A stretch of 64,000 nt of DNA from JBBQFI01 sp038237805 (GCA_038237805.1 JBBRYI010000004.1:228395-292394), one strand, 5' to 3'. Counted from the stretch's first letter, positions 53,328 through 62,712 are shown. Notes: generated by a model not told the origin, from the sequence alone. Numbers and translations are program-made.

Positions 53328-56183
53328 ATGCAGAAAAATCCCTTTTCTCAATCCGGTGTCTTCAACCCGCGAATCCTCCTCGCTGTTGCTCTTTGTTCGG
53401 TCGGTCTTTTGCTGGGAATGTTCGGTTTTGTCGGCTCGCTTTCAAGTGGGACGAAGGCGAAAGCTTTTTTGCCGTCGCGGGTGTCGCCCGCGTCCGGTGG
53501 ACCGACGACAAATCTTTCCAATGGAATCACTTTCGATCACGCCACTTGGAACGATCCCATCCGAATGGTCGGCGAACCGGACATTGTTATCGATCACAAT
53601 GACGGAATCTACGTGAGCGGTCCGGGAGGCAGCACAACTCAATCATCGTGGTTTTGGAAATCGACGGACAAAGGATTGCAGTGGCACCTCATTGGTTGCC
53701 CATTGAAGTCGAACTGCCAAAACGGCGGTGGCGATACTGAGATTACTGTTGCCCGAAACAACGACGTCTTTGCTTCCGATCTGCAAACGTTAACGTGCAA
53801 CAGCGCGCTGCGTTCTTACGATCAGGGCGCGACGTGGCTAACGAGTGAAGGTTGCTTCCCCGGCACAGATCGCCAATGGATGGGCAACTACGATCCGAAC
53901 GCGAGTGCGACTGGCCGACGCGTCTATCTCTCGGCAAACGGTCAGACCCAGGGCTGTTATTTTCTCGTGTCGACAGACAACGGTGTTACGTACACGGGCA
54001 CAGATACTGTCAACAACCCAACGGCAGTCGTGGACCCGAACAACGGGGAAGGCTGCATAGGACGTTTTATTGTTAATCAAGGCAATGGTCACATCTACGT
54101 TCCCGGGGACAACCACACCTGGGTCTCGACAGATGGCGGAGTTACTTTCGCCGGTCGCGCGCAACCCGCCAACGTGCAAGGGAACTTCTTCGCTAACATC
54201 GCCATCGATACGGCTGGGAACCTGTGGCAGGGATGGACCGCCGACAGTAAGGCGTTTATGTCACACTCGACGAACGAGGGTGTATCTTGGAGCACGCCGG
54301 TCCAGGTAACCACCGGGCCTGGGAGCCCTATAGGGACTAGCCCTGACCTCAGGCAGATGCTGTTCCCATGGACCGTGGTCGGGGACGCTGGCCGGGTGGC
54401 CATCGTTTATTACGCTACGACGGATACCGGATCACAAGGCGGATTTCCCGGCAGCATCAATGCGCGCTGGCATGTTTACATGTCGATTAGTACTAATGCG
54501 CTCGCGGCAAACCCTACGTGGACTCAGGTGCAGGTTGACGAACATACCATGCATCGTTCCACCATTTGCACGGGAGGTTTTCCCGGATGTCTTCTCGCGA
54601 ACTCCGATCGATCGATGGCAGACTTTTTTGCGGTCGACAAAGATTCGCAGGGCCGCGTTTACATTGCTTACAATGAAAATAGCGATCTTTCCCAGGTCGC
54701 ACCTGGCGAATACATCGGCAAGCCCATCAATGCGGCGTACCGATTGCGCACCGGCCCGAGTCTGTTCGCTGCGCAGGGAAATCTGTTACCCGATCCTAAG
54801 CCCGCGAATGTCGCTATTACTTCTTTCTCGGTAAACGGTGGAACTTTATCAGTGCAAGGCACGCACGGCTTACCGCCCGGCAACTGGGCAACTGACCCCG
54901 CCGGAGATGCGACGTTCCCTGTTATACCAGTGGCAAGTGCAAACCATCCAGCGCTCGATATTCTTGAAACTTCAGTCAGTGACAATGGGACCAACCTTAC
55001 GGTGACAATGAAAATGGCGGATCTCTCACCCACCGCGCTGGCCGATGCGGCATCGGCTGGTGGTGTCCCTACCTGGATGGTTGTGTGGTGGGAGGGAAAA
55101 AACGGGCTCGGGCCCGCTGGCATGACAAGCGAGCCGCTTCATTCCCACTTCTTTGTAAAGTGGTTAGGTCAAAATGAATTCGTGTATGGAAAGGTTAGTA
55201 GCGTTGACTTTGCAGCCTTAGGAGCTCCTACACCGAAGGTGCTGACTTACGTTCCCGCTGGCACCGCTACCGCGGTCATGAATGGCAACACCGTTACTAT
55301 GACCGTACCCCTGGCTAATGTAGGTCCTCTGGCGTTGGGCGATAAACTGGACAACATCACTGCTTATAGTTTAGTCGAACATGCGGACGCTACCGTGAAC
55401 GATTGGGCCGATCAGGTTAAGACTTTCTCTTACTTCGTCGGAACGCCCGCGGCCGCTCAACACTTTCCTGATGGCTATGTTCAAGTATCGACGGATAACT
55501 TCGCCACCACGACCATAGCTACCTTGAACAGCGCGAACAACACCTGGACGGCTTCTCTTCCAGCTTCCGGTTCCGGTACAGTCTGTGCCCGCCAAATTCT
55601 CGCCAAGGATCTCTACACGCCGGTGTGGGACGACGTTCAGGCTGGTCCACCCAGTTGCGCCAGCTTCTCGCTGCCACAGCCAACGGGCGCTGTTTCTCGA
55701 AAGATGCACGGATCAGCTGGCACCTTTGATATTAATCTTCCGCTCATAGGTGGTCCCGGTATCGAATGTCGCAGCGGTGGGGCTTCGCGTAATTATCAAG
55801 TCGTCGTGACATTTGCCAATCCGGTGACCGTGAGCTCGGCCAGTGTTTCTTCGGGCGTGGGCTCAGTATCCAGCACCACGGTCAATGGCAATCAGGTCTT
55901 TGTTAACCTTTCCGGAGTAACTAACGATCAGACGATCGCGATTACTTTGTTTGGAGTAAATAACGGAACGAACACCGGTAACGTTGTTATTCCCATGAGC
56001 ATGCTCCTCGGCGACGTTAACGCCAGTAAAGCGGTCAACAGTTCGGACATAAGTCAAACTAAGGCGCAAAGCGGCACGTCTGCTAATCTGGGTAACTTCC
56101 GCACGGATGTTACTGCTAATGGTCTCGTCAATAGCTCGGATGTCGCGACAGTGAAGTCACAATCAGGCACCGGGTTGCCGTAA
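53328..56183 (+). CDS. Exported sialidase-like propeller protein with Ig-like and dockerin-like tail (paralogue)
   Basis: 951 residues, a close paralogue of the protein at 47693 along its whole length: GVFNPRILLAVALCSVGLLL, DHNDGIYVSGPGGSTTQSSW, NSDRSMADFFAVDKDSQGR, the middle beta domain with HGLPPGNWATDP, the Ig-like KMHGSAGTFDINLPLIG and dockerin-like loops GDVNASKAVNSSD and ANGLVNSSD, ending SGTGLP. It ends 19 bases before the next propeller gene, which has its own ribosome site, so the two form an operon. Confidence 0.86.
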   Translation: MQKNPFSQSGVFNPRILLAVALCSVGLLLGMFGFVGSLSSGTKAKAFLPSRVSPASGGPTTNLSNGITFDHATWNDPIRMVGEPDIVIDHNDGIYVSGPGGSTTQSSWFWKSTDKGLQWHLIGCPLKSNCQNGGGDTEITVARNNDVFASDLQTLTCNSALRSYDQGATWLTSEGCFPGTDRQWMGNYDPNASATGRRVYLSANGQTQGCYFLVSTDNGVTYTGTDTVNNPTAVVDPNNGEGCIGRFIVNQGNGHIYVPGDNHTWVSTDGGVTFAGRAQPANVQGNFFANIAIDTAGNLWQGWTADSKAFMSHSTNEGVSWSTPVQVTTGPGSPIGTSPDLRQMLFPWTVVGDAGRVAIVYYATTDTGSQGGFPGSINARWHVYMSISTNALAANPTWTQVQVDEHTMHRSTICTGGFPGCLLANSDRSMADFFAVDKDSQGRVYIAYNENSDLSQVAPGEYIGKPINAAYRLRTGPSLFAAQGNLLPDPKPANVAITSFSVNGGTLSVQGTHGLPPGNWATDPAGDATFPVIPVASANHPALDILETSVSDNGTNLTVTMKMADLSPTALADAASAGGVPTWMVVWWEGKNGLGPAGMTSEPLHSHFFVKWLGQNEFVYGKVSSVDFAALGAPTPKVLTYVPAGTATAVMNGNTVTMTVPLANVGPLALGDKLDNITAYSLVEHADATVNDWADQVKTFSYFVGTPAAAQHFPDGYVQVSTDNFATTTIATLNSANNTWTASLPASGSGTVCARQILAKDLYTPVWDDVQAGPPSCASFSLPQPTGAVSRKMHGSAGTFDINLPLIGGPGIECRSGGASRNYQVVVTFANPVTVSSASVSSGVGSVSSTTVNGNQVFVNLSGVTNDQTIAITLFGVNNGTNTGNVVIPMSMLLGDVNASKAVNSSDISQTKAQSGTSANLGNFRTDVTANGLVNSSDVATVKSQSGTGLP

Positions 56184-56202
56184 AAAGAGTGGAAGGGTTC
56201 TA

Positions 56203-58659
56203 ATGCAAAAGTTTATTGTTCAATCACAATGGCGCTGGCTCGCAGTCATCGCGGCGATGACAGTTGTTAGCTTCGCTGGCTTATCGTTATTAACGCGGCT
56301 AGGTGCGGCGACAACGCCCACGGGGGGAATGCTAACTGATGTTAGTGGACCGCTCCTGTTCACCGGCGGGCCCTATCTCGTGGCCAATCCTTCTTCGCAA
56401 GCGACAGGCACTCCGGTCTGCAATGCCGTCCTGCCTTGCGACGAGTATACGTTGACCGTGTCTGGGCTTAGTGCTGGGACGACTGCGACGAAATACATTC
56501 GTATCGAGGTCAAGTGGCAGGAACTTGGTGAGGCGCAATTCGACCTTTATGTTTTTTCGGGTACGACCGCAACGGGCCACGTCATCGCCTCCTCAATCGG
56601 CAACATGACTTACGTCGATCCGGATGTTGTACTCATTCCGGCGATAAACGGCACTTACACGCTTCGCATCGTGCCGTTCAATCCCCAGGGTTTGAGCATT
56701 AACGGAACAATCAGCCTCGTCCCGTTTCCTGCGGTCGCGCCGGTCGATGCCGGAGTTGCGCCGACCTATTCAAATCATGAATCGCCCCCCGCCTTGGGCA
56801 ACAGCGCGGGTGAACCATCCATCGGTGTTGACTGGGCTCCAAAGATCGCGTCACTCAAGCACGACAAGGTGAATACCGGAGGCGTCGTATTTTTCACCTC
56901 TGGGGAGCAGCAGCTCCGCGTTAGCTTTGACGACGCTACTTCTCCTGCAACCGCGCTATGGGAGGATATGCAAGCGCCAGTTCAAACCGGTTTGGATCCG
57001 ATTGGTTTTGTCGACCGGCAAACGGGTCGGGCCTTCGGGCTTGAGCTAGCGGCGGGAGATAGTAACGCCGCATTTTCCGATGATGACGGTGCTACTTGGA
57101 CTACGTTCGTGGCCGGAGGTTTACCAGCTGGTCCGGATCACGAAACATTTGGCACCGGTCCCTACAACGAAAACGCTCTTCCACCGCCTCTACCGCACCC
57201 GCTTTACGCAAATGCCACTTACTACTGCTCGCAGAATATTGCCGGCGGAGCGGAATGTTCGCGAAGTGACAACGGCGGCGTGACATTCGGTCCGGGCGTC
57301 GACATCTACTTCGCTCCCGAATGTTATGGTGGAATTCACGGTCACGTGAAAGTCGGGCCCGATGGTACTGTTTATGTGCCAAACTCATCGTGCAGCGCGG
57401 GAACTGGCAGTCAGGGTGCGGCCATCTCAACCGACAACGGCTTGACCTGGGTGGATAAGACCGTTCCCAATAGCGTCGGAAGCGGAGATCCGTCTGTTGG
57501 AATTGGCAGCGATAACACTCTATATCTCGGCTATGTAAATGGCGACGGCCGTCCGCACATCGCCGTCTCGACAGATCACGGCGCGACTTGGAACAGTGAT
57601 TTTGAAGTGGGAATGCCGGTTGGCTGCGCGCCCGGCGATCAATATGCAGCGTGCCGAATCAAGAGCGCGGTCTTTCCCACCGTCGTGGCCGGTGATGGCA
57701 ATCGCGCGGCTTTCGGATTTCTCGGCAGCACAACAGGCGGAAATTACCAGGACCTCGCGACCTTCCAAGGCATTTGGGATTATTACATCGCCACGACATA
57801 CGACCGCGGCGCCCATTGGGTTACGGTTAACGCAACGGCGGGCGATCCAGTTCAGAAGGGCGCAATCTGCCTTGCGGGAATTCTATGCAGCTCGACCAAC
57901 CGAAATCTGCTCGATTTTAATGACATCACTGTCGACAGAGAAGGACGCGCCCTTGGCGGATATGCCGACGGTTGTGTCGCTCCGGGATGCAGCGCGGCGA
58001 ACGGTTTCACCGGCCGCGCGAACAAAGCGGCGATCGTGCGTCAGATGACTGGGCGCAGACTTTTCGCAGCGTTCGATCCGCCTGTCGCAGTGCCATTGAA
58101 TAGCGTCGTCTCTCGCAAAACGCACGGAGCGGCCGGCACCTTCGATATTGATTTGCCGGTTATTGCGGGACCGCGGGGAATTGAATGTCGTACCGGCGGC
58201 GTGAATGGCGAATTCCAGATGGTATTTACCTTCGTCAATCCGCTGACAAGTGTTGGCAGCGCTGGCGTGGTAGGCGGCACCGGCTCGGTTGTTGGCGGAA
58301 CCGGCACTATCGGAGCCGACCCGCATCAATACATCGTGAATCTTACCGGGGTAATTAACGTGCAATACATCACCGTTAAATTGACTAACGTGCATGACAA
58401 TGCCGCGCACGTCGGCGACGTCTCGCAGCAAATGGGAGTTCTTATTGGCGACACTAGTGCAAACGGCAGTGTGAACTCTTCCGATATCAGTCAGACGAAG
58501 ACGCAAAGCGGCACAGTAGCGACCGCGGCGAACTTCCGCACTGATGTCACGATCAACGGAGTGGTGAACAGTTCGGATGTATCGACGGTGAAACAGAAGT
58601 CTGGAACTGCATTGGCACCGCCTCCCGCGGCCCCGGTAGCTCACCGCCCCGCTCGTTAG
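56203..58659 (+). CDS. Exported propeller protein with Ig-like and dockerin-like tail
   Basis: 818 residues with an N-terminal hydrophobic signal (WLAVIAAMTVVSFAGLSLL), a pre-peptidase-like beta domain (residues about 50-180), a sialidase-like propeller of the same type as 38874 (GEPSIGVDWAPK; DDDGATWTTFV; VDREGRALGGYADGC), the Ig-like KTHGAAGTFDIDLPV, and dockerin-like loops GDTSANGSVNSSD and NGVVNSSD. A Pro/Ala tail follows. Its TAG stop lies inside a repeated-word copy (58652-58661). Confidence 0.86.
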   Translation: MQKFIVQSQWRWLAVIAAMTVVSFAGLSLLTRLGAATTPTGGMLTDVSGPLLFTGGPYLVANPSSQATGTPVCNAVLPCDEYTLTVSGLSAGTTATKYIRIEVKWQELGEAQFDLYVFSGTTATGHVIASSIGNMTYVDPDVVLIPAINGTYTLRIVPFNPQGLSINGTISLVPFPAVAPVDAGVAPTYSNHESPPALGNSAGEPSIGVDWAPKIASLKHDKVNTGGVVFFTSGEQQLRVSFDDATSPATALWEDMQAPVQTGLDPIGFVDRQTGRAFGLELAAGDSNAAFSDDDGATWTTFVAGGLPAGPDHETFGTGPYNENALPPPLPHPLYANATYYCSQNIAGGAECSRSDNGGVTFGPGVDIYFAPECYGGIHGHVKVGPDGTVYVPNSSCSAGTGSQGAAISTDNGLTWVDKTVPNSVGSGDPSVGIGSDNTLYLGYVNGDGRPHIAVSTDHGATWNSDFEVGMPVGCAPGDQYAACRIKSAVFPTVVAGDGNRAAFGFLGSTTGGNYQDLATFQGIWDYYIATTYDRGAHWVTVNATAGDPVQKGAICLAGILCSSTNRNLLDFNDITVDREGRALGGYADGCVAPGCSAANGFTGRANKAAIVRQMTGRRLFAAFDPPVAVPLNSVVSRKTHGAAGTFDIDLPVIAGPRGIECRTGGVNGEFQMVFTFVNPLTSVGSAGVVGGTGSVVGGTGTIGADPHQYIVNLTGVINVQYITVKLTNVHDNAAHVGDVSQQMGVLIGDTSANGSVNSSDISQTKTQSGTVATAANFRTDVTINGVVNSSDVSTVKQKSGTALAPPPAAPVAHRPAR

Positions 58660-58675
58660 GCAAAGTTGCCGCGAA

Positions 58676-59854
58676 CTAGAGAGCAGCACCGAACGCCAGG
58701 CCCAGACCGTAGGTAACGGCGGCGACGATCACGCCGATCCACGTCATTTCCAGACCGGACGCCCACCACGAACGCATAGTGATGAGCGATTTCACCGCAC
58801 CGACCGCGAAATGCGCAATCAGACTAATGGCAAAAGCAACGATGACGGCGTTAAGTCCGCTCATGAAGAAAAATGGGATGATCGGAATGAACGCGCCGAG
58901 CGCAGTAGAAACACCCGCGGAGATGGCTGAGGTCCACGGATTCGGAAAACGATGTTCCGATAATCCGAGTTCGCTTTGCGCCATTGCCTGAACCAATTGT
59001 TCCGGCTGCTCGGCCAGCCGCTCCGCCATGCGTTGCGATTCCTCCGGATGGAATCCCTGCAGCTGATAAAAGAGCGCCATTTCTTCAATCTCTTCTTCGG
59101 GATTTTCTTCGACCTCCGCTTTCTCGCGGGAGATTTCCGCTTCGTAAACTTCAGCCTCACTTTTCGCCGCGAGGTATGCACCCGCGCCCATGGAGAGCGT
59201 TGAAGCGATCATTCCGGCGAGACCGGAAATAAGTACGAAATGTTGCTGGTTATCCGTCGCACCCGCGACGCCGGAAACGATCCCGAAGACGGCGCCGAGT
59301 CCATCGTTCGCGCCGTAGATTGCGTCCGCCACCCAACCACCGCCGCGTCCGTGCCAGCGCTCGCGTTTCAAAATCGTGTCGAGCGTGCTCTTCGGTCCCG
59401 CCGGCGCCATTGTGTTCAAAACGCGAGCATGCGCTTTCTCCTCAATGGCACTGGTGCGCAAAAAATCCTGCACGTCTTCTTCACCGGCGAGCGCGCGATC
59501 GCGTTGAGAGCGGAATTCCGCTTCATGTTTTTCTTCCGCCGCTTCCATTCTTCGAATGGCGATATCGGCGCCGGCGACCTTGTTCCACCAACGATTCAAC
59601 CGGCGTGAAAGCGTGTTCTCCAAAATCGGAGGCTCCGCCCCCATGTCTTTGAGCTTCTTTTCCCAACGTTGCGCATGCCGCTCCTCCGCCTCGGCCATGC
59701 GCAGCAGGATGGCTCTGCGTTTTTCGTTAGGCTCGCGCGCAGCAAGGTCTCGATAAGTTTGCGCCGTTTCAACTTCGGCGCGCCAATTCCGACGCACGAC
59801 TTCCACCGTTTCTGCACGTCCATCTTTTTGCGGAGATGATTGTTCGTTAGGCAT
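58676..59854 (-). CDS. Ferritin-like plus VIT1/CCC1 metal transporter fusion
   Basis: 392 residues. The N-terminal half is a ferritin-like four-helix domain with EVETAQTYRDLAARE and MAEAEERHAQRWEKK. The C-terminal half is a VIT1-type iron/manganese exporter (GGGWVADAIYGANDGLGAVF; STLSMGAGAYLAAKSEAEVY; PIIPFFFMSGLNAVIVAFAI). MbfA proteins with this layout remove iron from the cytosol under peroxide stress. ATG 59854 lies over the stop of the upstream exporter gene; longer starts would only repeat exporter sequence. Confidence 0.92.
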   Translation of the reverse strand: MPNEQSSPQKDGRAETVEVVRRNWRAEVETAQTYRDLAAREPNEKRRAILLRMAEAEERHAQRWEKKLKDMGAEPPILENTLSRRLNRWWNKVAGADIAIRRMEAAEEKHEAEFRSQRDRALAGEEDVQDFLRTSAIEEKAHARVLNTMAPAGPKSTLDTILKRERWHGRGGGWVADAIYGANDGLGAVFGIVSGVAGATDNQQHFVLISGLAGMIASTLSMGAGAYLAAKSEAEVYEAEISREKAEVEENPEEEIEEMALFYQLQGFHPEESQRMAERLAEQPEQLVQAMAQSELGLSEHRFPNPWTSAISAGVSTALGAFIPIIPFFFMSGLNAVIVAFAISLIAHFAVGAVKSLITMRSWWASGLEMTWIGVIVAAVTYGLGLAFGAAL

Positions 59855-60827
59855 GAGAAGAAATGTTATCCGCTTCAGGAATCGCAGTGGGAGCTGGCGG
59901 CGAGCTTTTCGGAATAATTTGTTGTGCTGTAATGACGAGGGCAACCGAACCGATAATTAATGCGGCCGCAACTGCGGTCCGCGCATCGACTTTCTCACCG
60001 GCGAAAGCGGCACCGAGAAGAACAGCCACAATCGGATTCACATAAGCATATGTCGCTACCTTTGCCGGATCGCAGTAACGCAGCAGCCAGGCGTAGGAGA
60101 CGTAACCGATAATCCCGCCGATTAGGACTAGATAGACGAACGCGCCTAACGATTGCGCAGTGATTTGTCGCGGGTCGAAGTGGCGCAATTCACCCGTAGC
60201 GATCCCGGCGATGATCAAGAGCGCGCCGCCGCAGAGCATTTGCTGGCCCGCGGCGAGAAATGGCGAAGGCGCATTTTTGGCCATGCGCGAATAGAGTGAC
60301 CCAGCGGACCAAATCAGCGACGAGCAGAGCAAGATCGTCATGCCGATCCATGCGTGTGGTCTTTCACCCGTTGTCGAAAAACGCAGAGCCGGGCCGACGA
60401 GCACACCGACTCCGACGAAGCCACCTACCAGTCCGGCCCAGGTGATCGCACTTGGCCGTTTCGACATTCCAAAGAGCCAACTCAATACGGCCATGTAAAT
60501 CGGAACCGTCGCGACAAGGAGCGCGGCCAATCCGGAGGGGACATACTGTTCGGCCAACGTGACGCCACCGTTGCCGCCGAAGAGCAGACACGCGCCCACG
60601 ATCAGAGCCGTTCGCCATTCAGCGCGCGGCGAACCGCGTTCGCCACTGATGCGTGCGCCTGCATACAAGATAAGGCCGGCCAAAAGAAATCGCGTGCCTG
60701 CCATGAGCAGCGGCGGGATTGAATGGATCGCAAAGAGGATCGCGAGATAAGTCGATCCCCAAATCAAATAAAGCGCGGCGAACGCGATAAGGATCGAAAC
60801 TTTTCTCTTCGGCATGAATTCGATCAC
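59847..60827 (-). CDS. EamA/DMT-family transporter
   Basis: 326 residues with ten helices in two EamA repeats: LIAFAALYLIWGSTYLAILF and, in the second half, GQQMLCGGALLIIAG through YAYVNPIVAVLLGAAFAGE. The cargo is unknown. Its stop codon TAA lies inside the repeated word (59843-59852), which also holds the ATG region of the next gene, giving an eight-base overlap. A second copy of the word is at 60144. Confidence 0.92.
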   Translation of the reverse strand: MIEFMPKRKVSILIAFAALYLIWGSTYLAILFAIHSIPPLLMAGTRFLLAGLILYAGARISGERGSPRAEWRTALIVGACLLFGGNGGVTLAEQYVPSGLAALLVATVPIYMAVLSWLFGMSKRPSAITWAGLVGGFVGVGVLVGPALRFSTTGERPHAWIGMTILLCSSLIWSAGSLYSRMAKNAPSPFLAAGQQMLCGGALLIIAGIATGELRHFDPRQITAQSLGAFVYLVLIGGIIGYVSYAWLLRYCDPAKVATYAYVNPIVAVLLGAAFAGEKVDARTAVAAALIIGSVALVITAQQIIPKSSPPAPTAIPEADNISSHA

Positions 60828-60953
60828 TTTGCCACGAAGCCGGCGCGGGGCTACTGACTTCCTGCAACGAATTTCAGGCGGCGAATTTACGAAGCGGGGC
60901 GTAACGCAAATAGCACTTTCCGCTCGTTTGCTACTCCATTAACTTTAACATGT

Positions 60954-61970
60954 ATGGATTCACTTTATCTCATTGGCCTCGCAGTGCTCGCGGTCGGGGC
61001 GTTCGTTTTCTGCATCATTCTTTTCAACTTCTTTGGACTTTGGATTCGCGCACATATTGCAGGCGCGCCCGTGAGCTTGGGCAAGATGGTCGGAATGCGA
61101 CTGCGCAAAGTCCCCGTTGGTTACATCGTCGATAATCGCATCACCGCAGTGAAAGCGGGATTGGAGATTCCGAGCGATCCGCTCGAGGCGCATTATCTGG
61201 CCGGCGGGAGCGTCGATCAAGTTGTGCTCGCGCTAATTGCTGCGGATAAAGCTGGCATCTCCCTCGATTTCAATCGCGCATGCGCGATCGATCTGGCGAC
61301 GAAAGGGACAGGCAAGACGGTGCTCGAAGCGGTGCGCACGAGCATTAATCCAAAGGTGATCGATGTGCCGAATCCGACTATGGGCCGAGCAACGATTGAT
61401 GGCGTGGCCAAGGATGGCATCGGCGCGAAAGTGAAAGCGCGTGTGACGGTGCGTTCGCATCTCGACCGGTTCGTCGGCGGCGCCACGGAGGAAACCATTA
61501 TCGCTCGCGTCGGTGAGGGTATCGTCAGCGCAATTGGTTCGGCCGATTCTTACAAAGACGTGCTGGAAAATCCGGACCGCATTTCGAAAGCGGTGCTGGC
61601 CAAAGGACTGGACAGCAACACAGCGTTCGAAATTCTTTCGATCGACATTGCGGATGTCGATGTTGGCGACAACATCGGCGCGAAGTTGCAAAGCGAGCAA
61701 GCCGATGCGGACAAACGAATCGCGCAAGCGAAAGCCGAGGTGCGTCGCGCTGCCGCAGTGGCGGTCGAACAGGAGATGCGCGCCAAAACCCAGGAGATGC
61801 GCGCGAAAGTGGTGGAGGCCGAGGCGCAAGTGCCCCAGGCAATGGCCGACGCTTTTCGCTCCGGGAATCTCGGGATTATGGATTACGTGCGCATGAAAAA
61901 TGTCCAGGCCGATACTTCAATGCGTGAGTCGATTGCCGGAACGGATAAGCCAAGAACCGAAGGTGCCTAA
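60954..61970 (+). CDS. floA: Flotillin-like protein FloA
   Basis: 338 residues: one N-terminal membrane helix (LIGLAVLAVGAFVFCIILFN), then the conserved FloA body (KVPVGYIVDNRITAVKAGLE, AKVKARVTVRSHLDRFVGGA) and a C-terminal coiled coil rich in Ala/Glu/Arg (RIAQAKAEVRRAAAVAVEQE). It scaffolds membrane microdomains. Its TAA stop is part of a GCCTAACGAA word (61965-61974). Confidence 0.95.
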   Translation: MDSLYLIGLAVLAVGAFVFCIILFNFFGLWIRAHIAGAPVSLGKMVGMRLRKVPVGYIVDNRITAVKAGLEIPSDPLEAHYLAGGSVDQVVLALIAADKAGISLDFNRACAIDLATKGTGKTVLEAVRTSINPKVIDVPNPTMGRATIDGVAKDGIGAKVKARVTVRSHLDRFVGGATEETIIARVGEGIVSAIGSADSYKDVLENPDRISKAVLAKGLDSNTAFEILSIDIADVDVGDNIGAKLQSEQADADKRIAQAKAEVRRAAAVAVEQEMRAKTQEMRAKVVEAEAQVPQAMADAFRSGNLGIMDYVRMKNVQADTSMRESIAGTDKPRTEGA

Positions 61971-61982
61971 CGAATAATCGAT

Positions 61983-62576
61983 ATGCTCGGCTCAATTTCT
62001 TTCGACACGCTCGCGTTCATCGCACTTGTCATCATCGCGAGTTTTTTTCGCTGGATTTCGAAAGAGGCCGAGAAAGCGAAACGGAAATCCGAGGAAGGTG
62101 AACGATCGCCATCCGGACCGGCGCCGGTGCAACCGCGCGAGGACACTGATGAACAACGCGTGCGCCGTTTTCTCGAAGCACTCGGTCAACCGACATCTTC
62201 CAAGCCGCCGCGGCCAATCGAAAAACGAACGTTCGTCCCGAAAGAAAAACGTGTCGCCGTTCCGAGAAAACGTAATATTTTTTCCCCGCTGCCGCCGTTG
62301 ACCACCGTGCCGCCACCATTGCCGGTTGAGCCTCACGTGCCAAGTCTCGCTGCGCCACCTGTGGTTGAACCTGACGTAAGTCGCGCAGGTGTGGCCCGGA
62401 TTCCAGCGAAGGAAGAAATCCCACTAATGACTTCGGTAGCATTTCCGGAAACGCGCCGCGCGTCGATCTATCCCGAAATTACAGCACTCCTTTCGTCCAA
62501 ACGCGGCTTGCGCGATGCGGTTGTTCTTCGCGAAATTTTCGGTCCGCCGCGCAGTTTGCAGACAATCGAGTTTTGA
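61983..62576 (+). CDS. Membrane-anchored Pro-rich protein, probable FloA partner
   Basis: 197 residues starting 12 bases after floA: an N-terminal hydrophobic helix (LAFIALVIIASFFRWI), a long charged Pro/Glu/Lys-rich region, and a conserved-looking C-terminus (LLSSKRGLRDAVVLREIFG, PPRSLQ). The last 30 residues probably form the binding element. Synteny with floA implies a joint role at membrane microdomains; no family name is known to me. Confidence 0.75.
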   Translation: MLGSISFDTLAFIALVIIASFFRWISKEAEKAKRKSEEGERSPSGPAPVQPREDTDEQRVRRFLEALGQPTSSKPPRPIEKRTFVPKEKRVAVPRKRNIFSPLPPLTTVPPPLPVEPHVPSLAAPPVVEPDVSRAGVARIPAKEEIPLMTSVAFPETRRASIYPEITALLSSKRGLRDAVVLREIFGPPRSLQTIEF

Positions 62577-62628
62577 AAAGCGTTTGAGCTTTGGCGCGGC
62601 CGTCGTAATTTTCGCGCGCTTTCACGCC

Positions 62629-62712
62629 GCCGGCGTGGCGGAACTGGCAGACGCGCTGGACTCAAAATCCAGTGATCGCAAGATCGTGTGGGTTCGAGCC
62701 CCTCCGCCGGCA
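62629..62712 (+). tRNA. tRNA-Leu (anticodon CAA)
   Basis: 84-nt class II tRNA: acceptor GCCGGCG pairs with CGCCGGC plus discriminator A, anticodon stem CTGGA/TCCAG with loop CTCAAAA giving CAA, a long variable arm (TGATCGCAAGATCGTG) and T-loop TTCGAGC. One mismatch in the T-stem. CCA is not encoded. Confidence 0.95.

Larger units (their letters stand above)
1601..61974. repeat. Dispersed 9-mer GCCTAACGA, uptake-sequence-like
   Basis: Exact copies by eye (first base of the 10-base word). Plus orientation: 1601, 2140, 9543, 17593, 19367, 20566, 22419, 38349, 42503, 53121, 60144, 61965. Minus orientation (TCGTTAGGC): 3802, 5501, 7796, 18983, 26028, 26594, 28300, 28546, 28910, 29914, 31160, 31576, 44942, 46897, 49618, 51069, 51633, 58652, 59723, 59843. 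In 29 of 32 the tenth base is G or A. Near-matches keeping CTAACGAR are also common (about 757, 13082, 24290, 37785, 37966, 48338, 48675, 53838). Copies occur in coding and noncoding DNA and in all frames. Confidence 0.9.

Noticed and set aside
1601..61974. The repeated word as a transcription terminator or promoter element
   Set aside because: Copies are mostly single, inside genes, on both strands and without T tracts, unlike Neisseria-style paired uptake-sequence terminators; a regulatory role cannot explain the distribution.
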